A DNA stretch of 64,000 nt from Capitulum mitella (GCA_030062745.1 CP099847.1:22594374-22658373), one strand, 5' to 3'. Positions 1-12,635 are shown, counted from the first letter of the stretch. Notes: generated by a model not told the origin, from the letters alone. Numbers and translations are program-made.

Positions 1-1404
1 TGCCCTCTCCCCCTCCGGTCGGGCGTGATCGGCGCCGACGGCCAGTCGGATGCGGGTTAACACGGCATCCTTATACATTTCTAACTCATGCACCTATCTC
101 ACTTGTTGAATTTTGATTCCAGCCCATACATATTAGTGCAATGCTAGTCAAAGCTTCCTGACATGATTCATTTGTAATTCAATGTTGCAGTTTATTCCAG
201 TTGCCTGCATTTTGTTCCATTTCGTATTCTTAGTTGTTATTTCTTCTATATAATTATTTCTAATTTTGGAGCACAGGAGGACCGACCCCCAAGTGATCAG
301 TGCACGGAATAATGGCGATGGCTGTTCGCTAGAAACGACAAACATATGGTCACAAAGAATGCTCACATGCAACACATCGGCGAAGGAAAATAAACTTTGC
401 AATGCGAGGCTGTTTAATAGAAAAACCCAATACCTACTGAGCACTGCCTTGCCCAAGTAAAACATGCCAAACCGATGGCTTTTTAGCTGTTTATGATTCT
501 TCGTACTTCCAATTTGTTACATTCTGACGATCTGCAAAACAGAGGTGGCCAACAAAGGCCATGGCCTTTGCACCTTGGCCTTTGGTTCTGAGTTCTCCTT
601 GAGTCAGGTTTCTAAATGTTTGTTTACATATAGCGCCACTGCATCACGTGTTTCATGTGCTCGTGTGACGTGCAAGTCGTGACCCTACGTCCTGTGGCCA
701 TCGAACGACGGAGAAGTCCAGACGCCCACGGCCGGGCACACCACAGCGGGAATGTTGTTCGTCAGCTCAAGGCCTCGTCGGCTGTTGCCAGGAGGAGTTG
801 ACCGCTCCCAAACAGATGTAATCCAGGCCGCTGCCACGGCAACGAGCTTGTGCCAACCGGTTCCAGATGAAACCGAAGCTGTGGGCAGGCATCGTACATA
901 TATGCACGATGCAGACCTTGATCGAACTTAAGTAACGCAGCAAACTCATGTTTGACTCAGAAGTGGGTCAGAATCGTCTCGTGACTTGATTTATATTTTG
1001 GCAAAGAAAATGTCCCACTTGTGTCGGCTTTTAATAAATAGACATGGTTGATCTGAACAATGTCCCTGATAACCTTCTCAATATTCTTTATTCTCAATAT
1101 TCCTAAAAGTCCAAAAGCCTCGGAAAATTTAATTAACTGAAAGTATCTTCTGTCGTCATTCGTTAATGTGGTGGCCGTGCTAACTCGTTAACACGGCGCT
1201 GTGAAGGCCAATGCGTGACGTCACCACAGGAGCGGCGCAGCAGGGGGAGGGGCAGACAGGGCAGTTGCCCCCTGCTGACAGGGGAGGCAAGAATACTTTT
1301 TATTTCCCAAAAAATTTTACCTCCCTTTTTACCCAAAATAAGTTTTGTACTTCACATGTTATCAAAATTCGGATCAAGCAGGTCTCCAAAACCGAGCTAG
1401 GTGG
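1..1404. other. Non-coding, no gene seen
   Basis: Open frames here are short (up to about 105 codons), resemble no family I know and lack paired splice signals. A perfect palindrome built on AAAGGCCATGGCCTTT lies near 555. I see nothing else of note. Confidence 0.5.
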
Positions 1405-1870
1405 TCCTTAATCGGGTTCAGGAGGCTTTTTTCTGCATCAAGAGGCCCTTTTTCTGGATCAGGGGCCCTCTCGATGAATTAGGTAGCCCCTGCTCGGGAT
1501 CAAGAGGCCCTGTTTTGTGTTAAAGAGGCCCCTTTCCTGGCTCGGGAGGCCCCGTTTATGAATCAGGAGGCTCCTGTTCTGGATAAGGAGGCCCCTCTCC
1601 ATGTCAGGGGCCCCTATCCCGGAACAGGAGGCCCTTCTATGTATCAGGAGGCCCTGTTTTGGGATAAGGAGGCCCTTTGCTGGGTTGAGAGGTCCCCTTA
1701 TGAATCAGAACACCCCTGTCCTGGATTAACAGATTCCCTGTGTATCAGGAGGCCCCTGTTCTGGAACAGGAAGCCCTATTTTGGGATAAGGAGCCTCTTT
1801 TCTGGATCGGGAAGCCCCCTGTATGAATCAGGAGCCCCTGGCGAGGAGGCACCATTTTGTCTAGGAGACC
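1405..1870. repeat. GGCCC minisatellite array A (20-21 bp period)
   Basis: About 22 degenerate units, each 20-21 bp, with a core like CAGGAGGCCCCTGTTCTGGAT. The phase is kept for most of the array although individual units differ at several positions. An apparent 172-codon open frame starting at 1558 runs through it only because stop codons are rare in the unit. The same unit type occurs at 15.1 and 27.0-29.2 kb. A poly-C run follows at about 1887. Confidence 0.8.
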
Positions 1871-1879
1871 CCCTGGAAA

Positions 1880-4380
1880 ATCCTGCCCCCCCCCCCCCTC
1901 AGCTGAAAATCCGTGGCGTCGCCGTGTGTCACGCATCAACTGTAAACAGGAAACGGCAGAACAGGAAAAATAAACCGTGGGAAATCGACCTGGCCCTCCG
2001 TCAGTGTGGAATTTTGAGACATAACTATGGTACATACTGGCTTCCAGGGCCACAGGTTACAACTTGTCAACGTTAGATCAAAACACGTGTTTAGATGGAA
2101 CATTTCCTTTAATCATGAGTGGAATCAGTTCTTTGAAAAAAAGACGTATGAGTTCAATCGTGGCTCGACCACATTAAAGTGGTCGGGTTAGAAGTAACGA
2201 CCGAATTTGTACTCGAAACTGCATTGCGTTGTATTGTACTGTGCTGCGCGTTAAAACTCCGAGACGCAAAAAGTGACTTTTTCAGGCGCCGTGTCACAGC
2301 TGAATCAGATAAAGCACGCAGCACAGAATGGCGGAAACTCGGAGCCGCACATCCAGTCGAACGTCACAATCGGGGCTGATTGGTATATGGACTAAAAAAC
2401 ATAAGACCATTGGGAGATCCGTGTGACGCTGACCAGTGGTGTAACTTTTTTGTTCTCAGAGAAACTGCACTTATGACATCCCTTGATAATCTAACCTATC
2501 CCCATTTTTCTCCTCGGATTTGGCCACCTTATTTTGCACCCGAACGAAAACTTTGGCCTTCAGCCTTCATAAATTGACAGGCTGTGCAGCGGCGAGAGAG
2601 CCTGGAATCAAGCTTAACGCATCTCTGAAAAGCGAGGTCACATGCCAGAAGGTCATACTTGGCAAGCTCATCAACACAAAACGTGTTGCTGATGTCATTC
2701 GCAGAACTTATTTTCTGATAAAAAAAAACTAGAAGCACCTAAAATACTAAACGATCAAAAACCGTTTTCCAGAATGATTCACTGATAAGGCAAAATACAG
2801 GTCTTCTGCTAACATTCATTAGCCTGATCCCGCTCAAAAAAGCCATGCAACAGTTGGCAACATGAGGCAGTTTAATAGGACAAAGGGAAATTCTCTGGAA
2901 AACGTTTCGGAACTCCATAAGTTTAGAGTTCAGCGACGTACTGTAAATAAAAAATTCACTTCTATGCCTGCAAGCTACCGCTTGGTGAGTTCAGCTCAAA
3001 ACTTGTGTTTATGTAGCCTTCGACCAAACAGCATCGTCACGGTGCAGATTTTACATTTTGTATTTTTTCAGTCTTTAGATTTTAGATAATTAAGAAAATG
3101 CTTTAAGCGTTCGAAGAAAGAATCGCAGCAAGAAACGTTCATAAACGACGAACACTGCTGCTGAAACCAAGCTTTCGCAAGATACTATATATGTAAACCT
3201 CACTACCGGTCAAAAATGTCAGAGTAAGTTGTGTGCGGATCCAGACATCTGTTGAGCATTTTCTCTGATGGGGATGCACTTGGATCCAATAGGGTTGCGC
3301 TTTGAAAACTTAGGGTTCCACGCACAAACCCTGTTTATTATAAAGTAACGCCAGTGGTGCTGACTCGTCAACGTGCATTCCGACCCACAAATATTTGTAG
3401 AACTACCAGTACGAACCTTCATAGTTAGTGCCAAAAGAACAGAACGCTTACCTAGTCCAAGTTGCATACTACCATTAAAGGAAAGATGAGGCTGAATTAA
3501 TTGTGCAGTTTAATCCTAGAAGCATTAATAAAGCCTACACTGTTTTGCTTTCCAATGCATTTCGACATGGAGAGTTTTTGGAGGTACGTTTTAAGATGGG
3601 CAAAAGTTCCTCCGGGAAAACACATGGTGCTGTTTTGTTGTTATGGTGTTGTTTTGTTTTGTTGTCGTGGGTGTTAATGGGTAGCGTTTATTTTTTAACT
3701 GATGACATAAACGTGCATTCCAATTAACACGCAGAGTGGAAGAGGGTTTCGCACTATCGCGCACTGGAAGGGGGGCATAAAAGTGCCTCCCTCTGATCTA
3801 TTTACATAGTGTGCAATTTTTATTACCCCTGGTCAATATCTACAAGGTTAAATGGGGCCGAAAAGGTCAACTTTCGACACTTTCTCGGCCCGTAAAGGCA
3901 ATTCCGTACGGTTTTTCGAACGCAAGGAGAAAACGGTGCGTGTTTGAGGGTTAAAACGTGGAATACGATAATCTCCGTTCATTTGGTGTCTTTACGGAGG
4001 ATTTCGGGTCGAGGTCATGTCAGGTCATTGGCCTATGGCGCCATTTTTTTCATTTTTGCAGATCAGATTTCGAGCAACACGGGATACTAATGTAGCTTGA
4101 ATGTAAATAAGGGCGCTAAACGCATCTTCTGGTGTATTTTGAGTGACGATAGCCAACTTCGGTACATTTGATCACTTCTGGCGTTTATTAACCTCTGCAA
4201 GATCAAAAGAAGTGAAGCGAGGTCATTGAACATGGATGAAATTTTTGACCCAAAATAAGTTTTATGTCAGCTATTTGCGCTAAAGTCGTTATGAACCCAA
4301 TTACACAACCTGATTGCTATAAAAAGTAAAAATTATGTATTCATACACTTATATATACGATTGTATCTATATATATGTAT
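1880..4380. other. Non-coding, no gene seen
   Basis: AT-rich intergenic sequence with scattered short open frames that I do not recognise. A TG-rich stretch (GTTTTGTTGTTATGGTGTTG-like) lies near 3635-3680. No repeat or RNA gene is supported. Confidence 0.45.
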
Positions 4381-4830
4381 ATCAGTGTGCTAAACGTGTT
4401 TTTATTGAATGCATATTTCGTACAAATCGACATATTGCAAAGCAAATCTGGCCCAGGTCACAAAGTAGTTGACCTTGACCTTTGATGACCTTGACCTGCA
4501 CTGACCCTAGTATTATAAGCGTATCAATGTACGCACACTTGTTTTTATCAGGGTTTTGGAATGCATATTTCATGGAAATCGACACGTTGCAAAACAAATC
4601 TGGACCAGGCGACAAGATGGTTGACCTTGACCTTTGATGACCATGACCTTCACTGGCCGTGGTATATGTAAGCGTATCAGTGTGCGCGCACATGTTTTCA
4701 TGAGGATCTTTGAATGCATTTTTCATGTAAACCGACATGTTGCAAAGTCAATATGGATCAGCTCACAAGCAGGTCAACCTTGACCTTTGTTGACCTTGAC
4801 CCTTACTGACCTTGGCTTTGGTCTTGGTAA
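4381..4830. repeat. Tandem repeat, about 150 bp unit, three copies, TGACCT-rich
   Basis: Three consecutive units share the order GTGTGC..., GAATGCATATTTC, GCAAA.CAAATCTGG, then TTGACCTTGACCTTTGATGACC-like runs. The GCATATTT landmark recurs at 4411, 4563 and (as GCATTTTT) 4716, a period of 152-153 bp. Each unit holds several AGGTCA half-sites read on the - strand. Similar TGACCT clusters occur in the 1.2-kb TTAA elements. Confidence 0.8.
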
Positions 4831-6878
4831 ATCCACCACTTATGCCCAAATGATATTGGCTGATTATGTTCAAACGGTAATCTTACGTAGAACGCTGGTC
4901 CTTTCGCAATGTTCCCATTTGTCAGCAACAACCGTTATTTTTGTTATGTTTGTTTGACTTCAAACGCTTGAAACTTCAAATATTTCCGGCCGATTTTTGA
5001 TTTTTTGCTTCAATCGACAAATTATTCAATTTCTATAAATGTCACAAAGTAGCAGCGACCAGCTCCGATCCGTTCTCGAGATTTTCAAGAAAAACAGGCG
5101 GGGGGCGCAAAAGTGCCCTTTCCAGTAAGCGTGTTAAAAGCTTAGGAATAAAAAAGAGCCATAATGTGTCTGAATAAAATTATTGTATGACATTATATGC
5201 GTTTTGCCTAAGACAAAATCTTAAAGCGTAGTCCAGAACAAAAGCCTAGTTACGGAATTATCTCTGTGACATTACCAGATTTCTAATGAGGAGCTGTCAA
5301 ACGAACAATACTTCTATATAACTAAATATCACATGAGATCACCATATTCATACGGCCAGCTGAAAATACACGAGACCGATCTACAACAGAGACGAAGTCG
5401 GTGACTGACCGTTGAACGAGCCTCTGAGTCCGTTCTTAGAAAGTACAGTGAAGTGCCAGATTGAACTCTATGGGTAGTTTGTCAACATGGTATGTAATAA
5501 CAAACAACCAACCTTTTTCGCTGTTCAGACTCACGGACATTGGGGAAACGCAACACCTGGAGGTGGCCAGCAGCGACTTGGTGAGGCTGTTCGCCAACGT
5601 ATCAACCGACGGAGTGTTGAAAGAAGTGAGGCACAGAATGGAGATGACACATATTGGCTGCCTAAGCACTACTGGCGTCATATCGGTTCTGGTGTTGGAT
5701 ATTCCTGGTCGAACTCACTCTGTGAAAACGGCTGTTGTTACACAGAATGCTCATACCATTCGGTACAGACATCATAGATGCTTACGTTCTGCGTCGCCGT
5801 ATCGGTCTTTCAGCTAGGAACCGCTGTATAACCAGGAGTACGACAGAACGAACATGGGTCACCACGGTCACGGTAAAAGCCCATGCTTAATGTCGGAGCG
5901 GGAGAGAAGTCGAGCGGCCCAGACTGGTAACATTAACCCGGCACCGCCCGAGGATGTTAAACTGGGTATCCCTCTCGATTTTTAGTGCATGACTTCTGAA
6001 CCGTTGGAGTCAGGCCAACCAAGTTTTCAGTATATTTCCGTCAACCATTTTTACGTAATCTGACATCAAAACCATTTCCATGGTACGTCAGGTCGCCAAG
6101 ATATGACGTTACACGTGCACCCTTTCATGCATATTTTCGCCTCTCTAGGCGGTGGTGCAAACATGTTTCGTTTTCTGACGAAATTCGCGATTATAGTGCA
6201 TGGATTATTTGGATTTACACAGCACAGGCCCCTAAAAGGGCATGCAACCGTGTCACATCAACATTAGAGGTCATGCTAGGCCACATGATTACACCTGAAC
6301 ACGATTTTCCTTGTGGATGAGAGAAATGGTTGCCGCTGACCTTCATCATCGTTCAAGTTAGACAAACAAATGTCACCAACTGCATCGTTAAGTCATGTTA
6401 GGTCACTCCATAGAAAGATGTCAGAACGGAACAAAATGCAACATTGTCTGCGTCAGTAGTAGCAGAGAGCAATTATTGTTCCTAATGAACAGAAAGAAAA
6501 TGGTGTCTGTTCCGATCTGGCTTGGCGTTGACCCGATAAAGAGCAGACAGAGCAGATATGATTATTACAGGATGTCATTTCAGATCTGTACGTGACGCAG
6601 TTAAGAATCCTGGCGAGTAATTATTGCTTTTTGATAGGGAGAGTAATGCAACCTTATCTGACCTGACCTAAACTGACCTTAGTTGGATGAAAAGCAGGTA
6701 ATGCGAAAATGATCATCAGAGAGTTTCACTTTAGTCCTTTTTATGACGTGGAGCGAAACGCCGATAGTAAGCATCGATCCCTGGCAGAAAAAAAACAAGA
6801 CCAGCATTTCACCTGCCCAGGTTGACTTTGACCCAACATTTTTTTTAACAACAGGGCATACTTCTGATGATGTCCGGA
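4831..6878. other. Non-coding, no gene seen
   Basis: Intergenic DNA. Overlapping open frames of 80-118 codons on both strands at 5436-5817 match no family I recognise and have no splice context. A TGACCTGACC cluster lies near 6658-6685. Confidence 0.45.
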
Positions 6879-7078
6879 CAAAATGGCGAGACGTAAAAAA
6901 CGGCGAATGCCGGACGGCGAATGCTGAAGGGCGACATGTAAAAATGGCGACTGGCCAAATGGTTCGCCTTCATGTTTTTCGCCATTTGGTCGTTCGCCAT
7001 TTTAGCATGCCGCCATTTAGCGTTCGCCATCTAGCATTCGTCAAAAAGGCATCGCCATTTTTAAGTCTCGTCATTTTA
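6879..7078. repeat. Foldback array of GGCGAA/TTCGCC units
   Basis: The left half carries repeated AATGGCGAA-type motifs and the right half the reverse complement (TTCGCCATTT), with the switch near 6968. The outermost 30 bp of each half pair well: AAAATGGCGAGACGTAAAAA on the left against AAAATGACGAGACTTAAAAA when the right end is read in reverse. The whole stretch could fold into an imperfect hairpin with arms of about 100 bp. It may be a small foldback transposon. No target duplication was found. Confidence 0.7.
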
Positions 7079-9115
7079 CATTAGTACCGCTAGAAGAAGA
7101 CTGAGACCCCTAACAATGTCTGGCGGTTGAAGAGAGCAAGCAACGCGTGCCAACATCATTCATCTAAAGTATTTTGCATTCTTCAATCGGTTATGTTTCT
7201 AGACTTAACGCATGACGTTCTTGTAAACCAGGACTGTAGAGTGGGAAGTCTACTCGCTTCCCAGTCGTTTTTCGTTTGCAACCGATTCCGTGTCAGCTCT
7301 AACCAATGACGGGGAATGCGGGGCCGCTGTCGCCCCCCCCCCCCCAACTTTTCTGAGATCTGACGTTGGCGCTTTCGGCATTGATCGGAAAGAAGTGACC
7401 CAAATTGCTTCCTTGCCTCCCCCTCCCCAGCGCCCCTCTAAATGTGGAGTTCCCGCGCTCCTGGCGCCACCTTTACCACATTTTTACACATTCGTTCCTC
7501 ATTCAACGTGGATTGCATGGTATGAAATCTGTCCGGCGGTCTCAGACAGAGTGGGCGAGTGAAGTGAGTCACCCCAGACGTTCTGACGGAGCGAGTGAAC
7601 ACAGCCGTACCATCAATGACAACCAGATGTTTGGTTGCTTGCTTGGTTAATTGCATGAAATTCACATCATCTTCTCCGTGGCATTTTCTTGATTCACAGT
7701 CTCGGTAACCATGCCTTGTCTGTCAAAACTGTTCAGCGTTCAGGTTAGGTTAAAGCACATACGAAAAATGGAAAAAAGCACGTCTTATATGAGACTCGTG
7801 CCTCGAAATAATTAAACCTAAACGGTGTAAGAAAATTCCTGACGCAACCTTCTTACAGAACAATGTAAATGACCATAGCTCAAATAGGCACGCTGCTCTG
7901 AGGGTCGAACGCGACTCTTTTACCTAGTCATGGTATGACCAAAGGAGAACCAAGCCGACGATTTTGACGCTTGCTGGCCAAGGCGACGATTTTGCGAGGA
8001 GTCTCATCAAACGGCTTGGTTGGCAGAGACCCATTGGCTGTAGATGAAGGTAAAATTGTGGTAAAAGTAATGTGAACAATGTGCATGTACAGGCTACTTT
8101 TGTAAGGTTTCGGAGCATGATTTCCCGAGAATTTTCCTCGTGTCCTTTTCGTATGTACCGTCATGCCAGCCGATCATGACAATGTGATAGCGGACGCCGG
8201 CGGACAGACAATCGCAAAGTACGCTTATTCATGACTGGCGATCCGGGGAGGGGGAAAGGACTGGGGGCCCGGACCCCCAATATCCAGGTTGGTAATGACT
8301 GGAAAAACGGTCTGAAATCCTGTGTGGCTCGCCCACTAGTTTTCGGAAATCTCCAGCCATGCCCGTATTGCATCATAATCGTCCGGAGGTGACACCAGAA
8401 CCCCGAATGCGTGGTTTTTGGGATAAAGACATTTTCGGTGCTTCTGATACATCTCAGAAGAAAGCTGACAAGGCCATCAAAAACGTCCTTTTTGAGCGTT
8501 GTCGATTTCTGAGAAGCTGACCTTGGCGGAAAGTTCCCCGAGCTAGATTCAGCCCGCAAGCCGGCTATTTTGTGCTATGGGAGCACTTGCACTATTTGTA
8601 AACGAAAGATCAAAAAGCTGTTTTGAATTGAAAACGGCTTTTTAAGCATTCTTCTGATCATTACAAAAGCCTACCCCTGGCTTCTGCAAACCTTTTATAT
8701 GTGCCGTGCTCATCGACCGTTATGCGATCGTGAAACGGGCCCGTTTTCACCAGTACAATGTGGACCAGTAAATTCGGAAGTCTGTCTGACAGAGACGAAC
8801 TGGTTCTGACTATTTTTGCTGCCTCGGAAAGCAACTCACTAAATTTCAATGGCTTCATTCGGCCCAGACAAACGTCTTCCAGCCAGTACATTGCTTGAGA
8901 TTGGGTTATTCCAATATTTCCATTTGCCTTTACATTTATTTATTTATTTACTATTTTACGTCGTGGGTCCATCCCCGTTGCACTGCCAAGGCCAACAGGG
9001 CTATTCTTGAGCGCAAAGTCAACAATGGGAACATGCGCAATGGATAAAACACACACACGGACACACATTTTATGCGGAACCTAGGAGCACGCAGTCAGCA
9101 AAAAGTGTTACGCCA
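7079..9115. other. Non-coding, no gene seen
   Basis: Intergenic DNA with unrecognised short frames (the longest is 132 codons, - strand, 8161-8559). A poly-C run lies at 7329-7344 and a (TTTA)n tract at about 8935-8950, the latter followed by a conserved-looking GTGGGTCCATCCCCG block that could be a SINE tail on the - strand. That is unproven. Confidence 0.4.
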
Positions 9116-10336
9116 TTAACCCTATTCCCGGAGGGCTAGACGGTATGGCCGATTCCCGGCAGGGGGGGAGGATTCGGCCCCCCCCCCTGAGATCTCGAGA
9201 ACTACTTGTCCGATTTCATCGCAACAAATGGCAATCGATTTGCCCTTACGTGAACTACACTTTTATAAAAAGAAATTTTCAAAATTTTGAAATTTGTGGA
9301 TACAGGGGGGCAAAAATGTCAAAATGGGGGGTACTTTTGGACTTCTTATAACTCCGTTGTTTATTGACCGATTTCGATGAAACTGGCATGAATCGAGAGA
9401 TTACTGAATAGGGCTTTTACCATGGGTCCACAAATCTGAAATTTTGAGAAAATTCATGGGCGTTCACAGGGTTTCAAAAATAGGAGGATTAGTTTTCCAA
9501 CAACTGAATGAACAAAAAAGGTAAAAACACTTTTTTGGCTTCTGCTAGTCATGCTATGCTAAAGAAGTAAAAATCGCATTACAATGTTTGTTTAATGTTA
9601 GCATAGGCGGTGCCAGGGACATGAAAAAGGGGGAACTGTCATGGTCACACCTTTCTCAGATCAATTTGTGACCTTTGACCTTAAATGACCTACAATGACC
9701 TTGGGGTTACTTGGAATGATCTCCTATGCATTTAATATTATCTTTAAACGTTTTCAATCGTTTGAATTCACTCTATATCAAAAATTTCATTTTATGGCTA
9801 TTGCGATATAGGGCACGCGCACTGACATTTTAGGTCATAGCTCCGTGACCCGACCTGATATCAAGCTGAAACTTGGTACACAAATAGAAGGCACCTTTCT
9901 ACGTCACATATATTCCGAGTTTGACATTTAAGAAAACGGCGACGAAATTATATTGAAAAAACAAATTTTGACTTTTGACCTTGACCTGACCTTGTAAAAT
10001 GACCTCAGGTAAACAAAATTACACCTGCACATGGCCCAACTATTTAGCTATACATCCATATAAAGTTTTAAGTTCTATCTTAAAAACTCTGTTTTTGGCA
10101 GACATTTTCCTTTTACCCTTAACATGGCCAAAAATGGCATGAGGTGCCTCCCAAAAACATTGCCTGACTCCGCCCCTGAGCAAAGCAGAATTTTGAAATT
10201 TTGTCACGGCACGAAGGAAGAATAGCTAGGAAAAGTCACCAAGTTTCGTGAAGCTGCGTTAAAAAGCCTGGAATTGGCAAGCAAAAAACCCGAGGGGGGC
10301 CGGATTCCGCTCCCCCCCTGCCGGGAATAGGGTTAA
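9116..10336 (+). mobile_element. TTAA-flanked piggyBac-type non-autonomous element, copy 1
   Basis: A 1213-bp element (9120-10332) has exact 12-bp inverted ends, CCCTATTCCCGG and CCGGGAATAGGG. TTAA flanks it on both sides (9116-9119 and 10333-10336). TTAA target duplication with ends starting CCC is the known hallmark of piggyBac transposons. No transposase reading frame is visible, so it would need an enzyme supplied in trans. G/C homopolymer runs sit just inside both ends. The interior holds many TGACCT motifs, including TGACCTTTGACCT at 9669-9681. Copies 2 and 3 lie at 59.2 and 62.3 kb in the opposite orientation. Confidence 0.9.
9669..9681 (-). promoter_or_regulatory. Perfect DR1 motif inside TTAA element
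   Basis: TGACCTTTGACCT read on the - strand is AGGTCA-A-AGGTCA, the classic direct repeat with one-base spacing bound by nuclear receptors such as RXR/USP and HNF4. More half-sites follow at 9686-9702 and 9967-10005. Nothing in the sequence shows that it is used. The match could be a by-product of the TGACCT-rich repeat. Confidence 0.35.
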
Positions 10337-10559
10337 AAAGGAAGATTGGCCAGTGGTAAAGGACGTGCTTCAAGTCGACGTCGACGACAAATGTTGTTTC
10401 AGGATGCGCCTGAACTGCGGCACTGACATAGCCGCAAATTCGGGCGGGAGCGCTTTTTATAGGTTGGCTGCATGGTAGGCGAACTGCCTTTTTCCGACCG
10501 CGGTGCCGCGGATAGAAGGCAGGCTGAGGTGGTCCTGCCTCGTGCTCCGCACGCGATTG

Positions 10560-10842
10560 AGAGGCTATTGATAATTGCAAAACCTGACGGCTGGTGGCTC
10601 GAGCTCACCTGTCGTGCGGATCCTAGGGAGAAGTGTGAGGGTTTGATGGATGAACATACCATGAGAGTCCAGCCAGCCCAGGCTTTCACGCACGCCAGAA
10701 ATGTGATCAAATTTTCGCTTACCGGAAAAAATTCTAGCGGCAAAGTTAATAATTTTTTTTTTAATGGCAGCCATGCTGCCGGCAGAACCGTTGCCGTACA
10801 CCGGAAGACGATAACGGATGTGCGAGAAAACCAGACGGTCAC
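10560..10842 (-). pseudogene. RT C-terminal remnant of the LINE
   Basis: Fragments with the pattern FDHISGVRESLGW..., then IHQTLTLLPRI, match the post-RT region of CR1/jockey ORF2 proteins, in which a helical segment ends in a Leu/Gly/Trp motif. The pieces lie in two frames, so at least one frameshift occurs. A T9 run at 10752-10760 is a likely site. Confidence 0.55.
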
Positions 10843-10929
10843 AATGGTGGGAAGGTAATGGTGGAAACGGGAGACAGCGGACGGGATCCCGACGTCAACC
10901 GAGACAGCTGAGCCACGTGCGAATCTCAG

Positions 10930-11891
10930 GAGAGGTAACGGTCGAACGTGATGCCGAGATTTTTGGCTTCGGTGCAGGTGGCCAATATTTTGTCGCGGAA
11001 TTTCACTAAGAACGAGGGTAAGTTCTGCATGTTTTGTCTTGTGCCTAGAGAGTGGAGTCCAAATTTCGTCTCGTTCACTTTCAGGCCGCTGGAGCGAAAG
11101 TTCGCAGCAAGCGATGCTAGGCTGGTCTCCTTGTCATTGATCAGTGCTGGAAGAGCGAATTTTTGGCCAGGGACGAGAACCTGGGTGTCGTCGGCGTTGT
11201 CGGCGGTGCCGGCTCTACTGTACAACAATAGAGCCGGCAGCATGCAGAATGAGGTCGTTGGCGAAGATGGTGAAGAGCAGGGATCCCGAAGACAAACCCT
11301 GAAAGACTCTGTTTGACGGGCCGCGAAATGGAAATTTGTGAACCTGAGAAGCAGACACTTTGAGTATGCCCAGACTAATACTTAGCAAACCAAGCGGTTC
11401 CAATGCAGTGAAGCTGCAGTTTTGTAAGCAGCTTGGAATGATTGATGTCAATGAAGCATTTGCTCAGGCCGATGAGGCATATCAAAGAAATTTTGCCCTC
11501 ATCCATAACAGGAAGCCAGCGGCACAAAATTTCTAGCAGGGCTGTCTCAGTAAAGTACCGGAGTCGGAAGCCGTTTTGGGATGAGGAAAGAAGATGGTTG
11601 GATCTCAGATGGCGGTGAAGCCGATGCTGTACCAGCCTCTCCACCGCCTTAGAGATGGCAGGAACGATGGAGATTGGACGGAAGTTGAACGGATTGTGAG
11701 GATCACCGGACTTGAAGATGGGGTGCACTAGCGCAAATTTCCATGAGCTGGGATGTCACGGAGAATGATGGATGCGTTGACGACAAAAGCATGAGGCCTT
11801 TGGTGTTGAAAGACATCTTGAGGAGTCTGATGCACAAGCCATCCGTGCGAGATGCAGACGAACTGCGCAAGCTAAAAACAATGTGGTGCAA
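10930..11891 (-). pseudogene. Reverse transcriptase domain remnant of the LINE
   Basis: In order on the - strand: a DG.C.RLLK segment (near 11850), HPIFKSGDPHNPFNFRPIS (11725-11670), the QNGFR...TETALLE block, a degenerate LIGLSKCFIDINH (normally DLS.AFD.V.H, with both catalytic-region Asp residues changed) and NADDTQVLV where YADDTQ is expected. Tyr of the YADD box is Asn, and the preceding bases carry a 10-bp inverted repeat (11208-11217 with 11229-11238). Several frame changes are needed to follow the domain. Confidence 0.85.
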
Positions 11892-12060
11892 ATGCGCGAG
11901 AGTGACCGGGCGTGATGTAAAGACACACGCATTTACTCAGGGTAGGCGGACAGCACCAACGAATGGCCGCGCTTCCTGGTGCACTTCCGGTGCACCACGA
12001 AGAGCGGTCAGCTCGACAGTCACACGCGATCCAACATTTACAAAAGGCTCGTTCATGACG

Positions 12061-12635
12061 TCAGACGTGACGGTAGGCTCCACACTCCGGGTAGGCCGTT
12101 TGCTCTGAGTAATGAGTCGTTTGCTCGTTTGCTAGTCGTCGTTTGTTCTGAACAATCTCCGACACGCATGTATTCCATACCGAGCTCGGGACGTCGGCAC
12201 CTATCTTATCAGCTAAATCACGTCTAGCGTCCGAACGAATGGCAGATCTGACTGCGCGATTGATGGCGCGGTATGAATCGGAACCGTGCCCGTCAACCCG
12301 CAATGCTGCTGCCCTCTGGATAATGACGTCTCGAGTAATCTCTGATATAGGTGACGCTGACGGATTGTAAAGCTTATTGGACCTATGGGGGGCGCGACGG
12401 TCCAGCACGTCCACACGCGTTGCGGCAAACACACTTCACTTGTCAGTGACGGTTCTGAGGCGAACACAGCGTCCCAGTCACAGGACAGCAGGTCACGGTC
12501 GTATGGCTCGAGGGCAATACGTTTACGCAGCCGTGTGCGCACGACAGATGGTGTATTGTGAGGCTTAGGCAAATCACACAGCCACGTAGCCGGGAGTTTC
12601 CTCAGGGGGTGGGACCAAGTGTCAGATTTTGTCAT
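12061..12635 (-). pseudogene. Endonuclease-RT linker remnant of the LINE
   Basis: Two overlapping frames carry LDRRAPHRS, ALRVDGHGSDSYRAINRAV and RSAIRSDARRDL. This Arg-rich helical segment normally lies between the endonuclease and RT domains in CR1/jockey-like ORF2. The frame changes once in this interval. Confidence 0.6.

Noticed and set aside
1558..2076. 172-codon frame on the + strand
   Set aside because: Most of it is the 20-21 bp minisatellite read through by chance. The translation is a degenerate repeat and then unrelated residues.
8900..9010. (TTTA)n followed by a block that might be a SINE tail on the - strand
   Set aside because: Only one copy in the window, no A/B box and no target duplication found, so not listed as an element.
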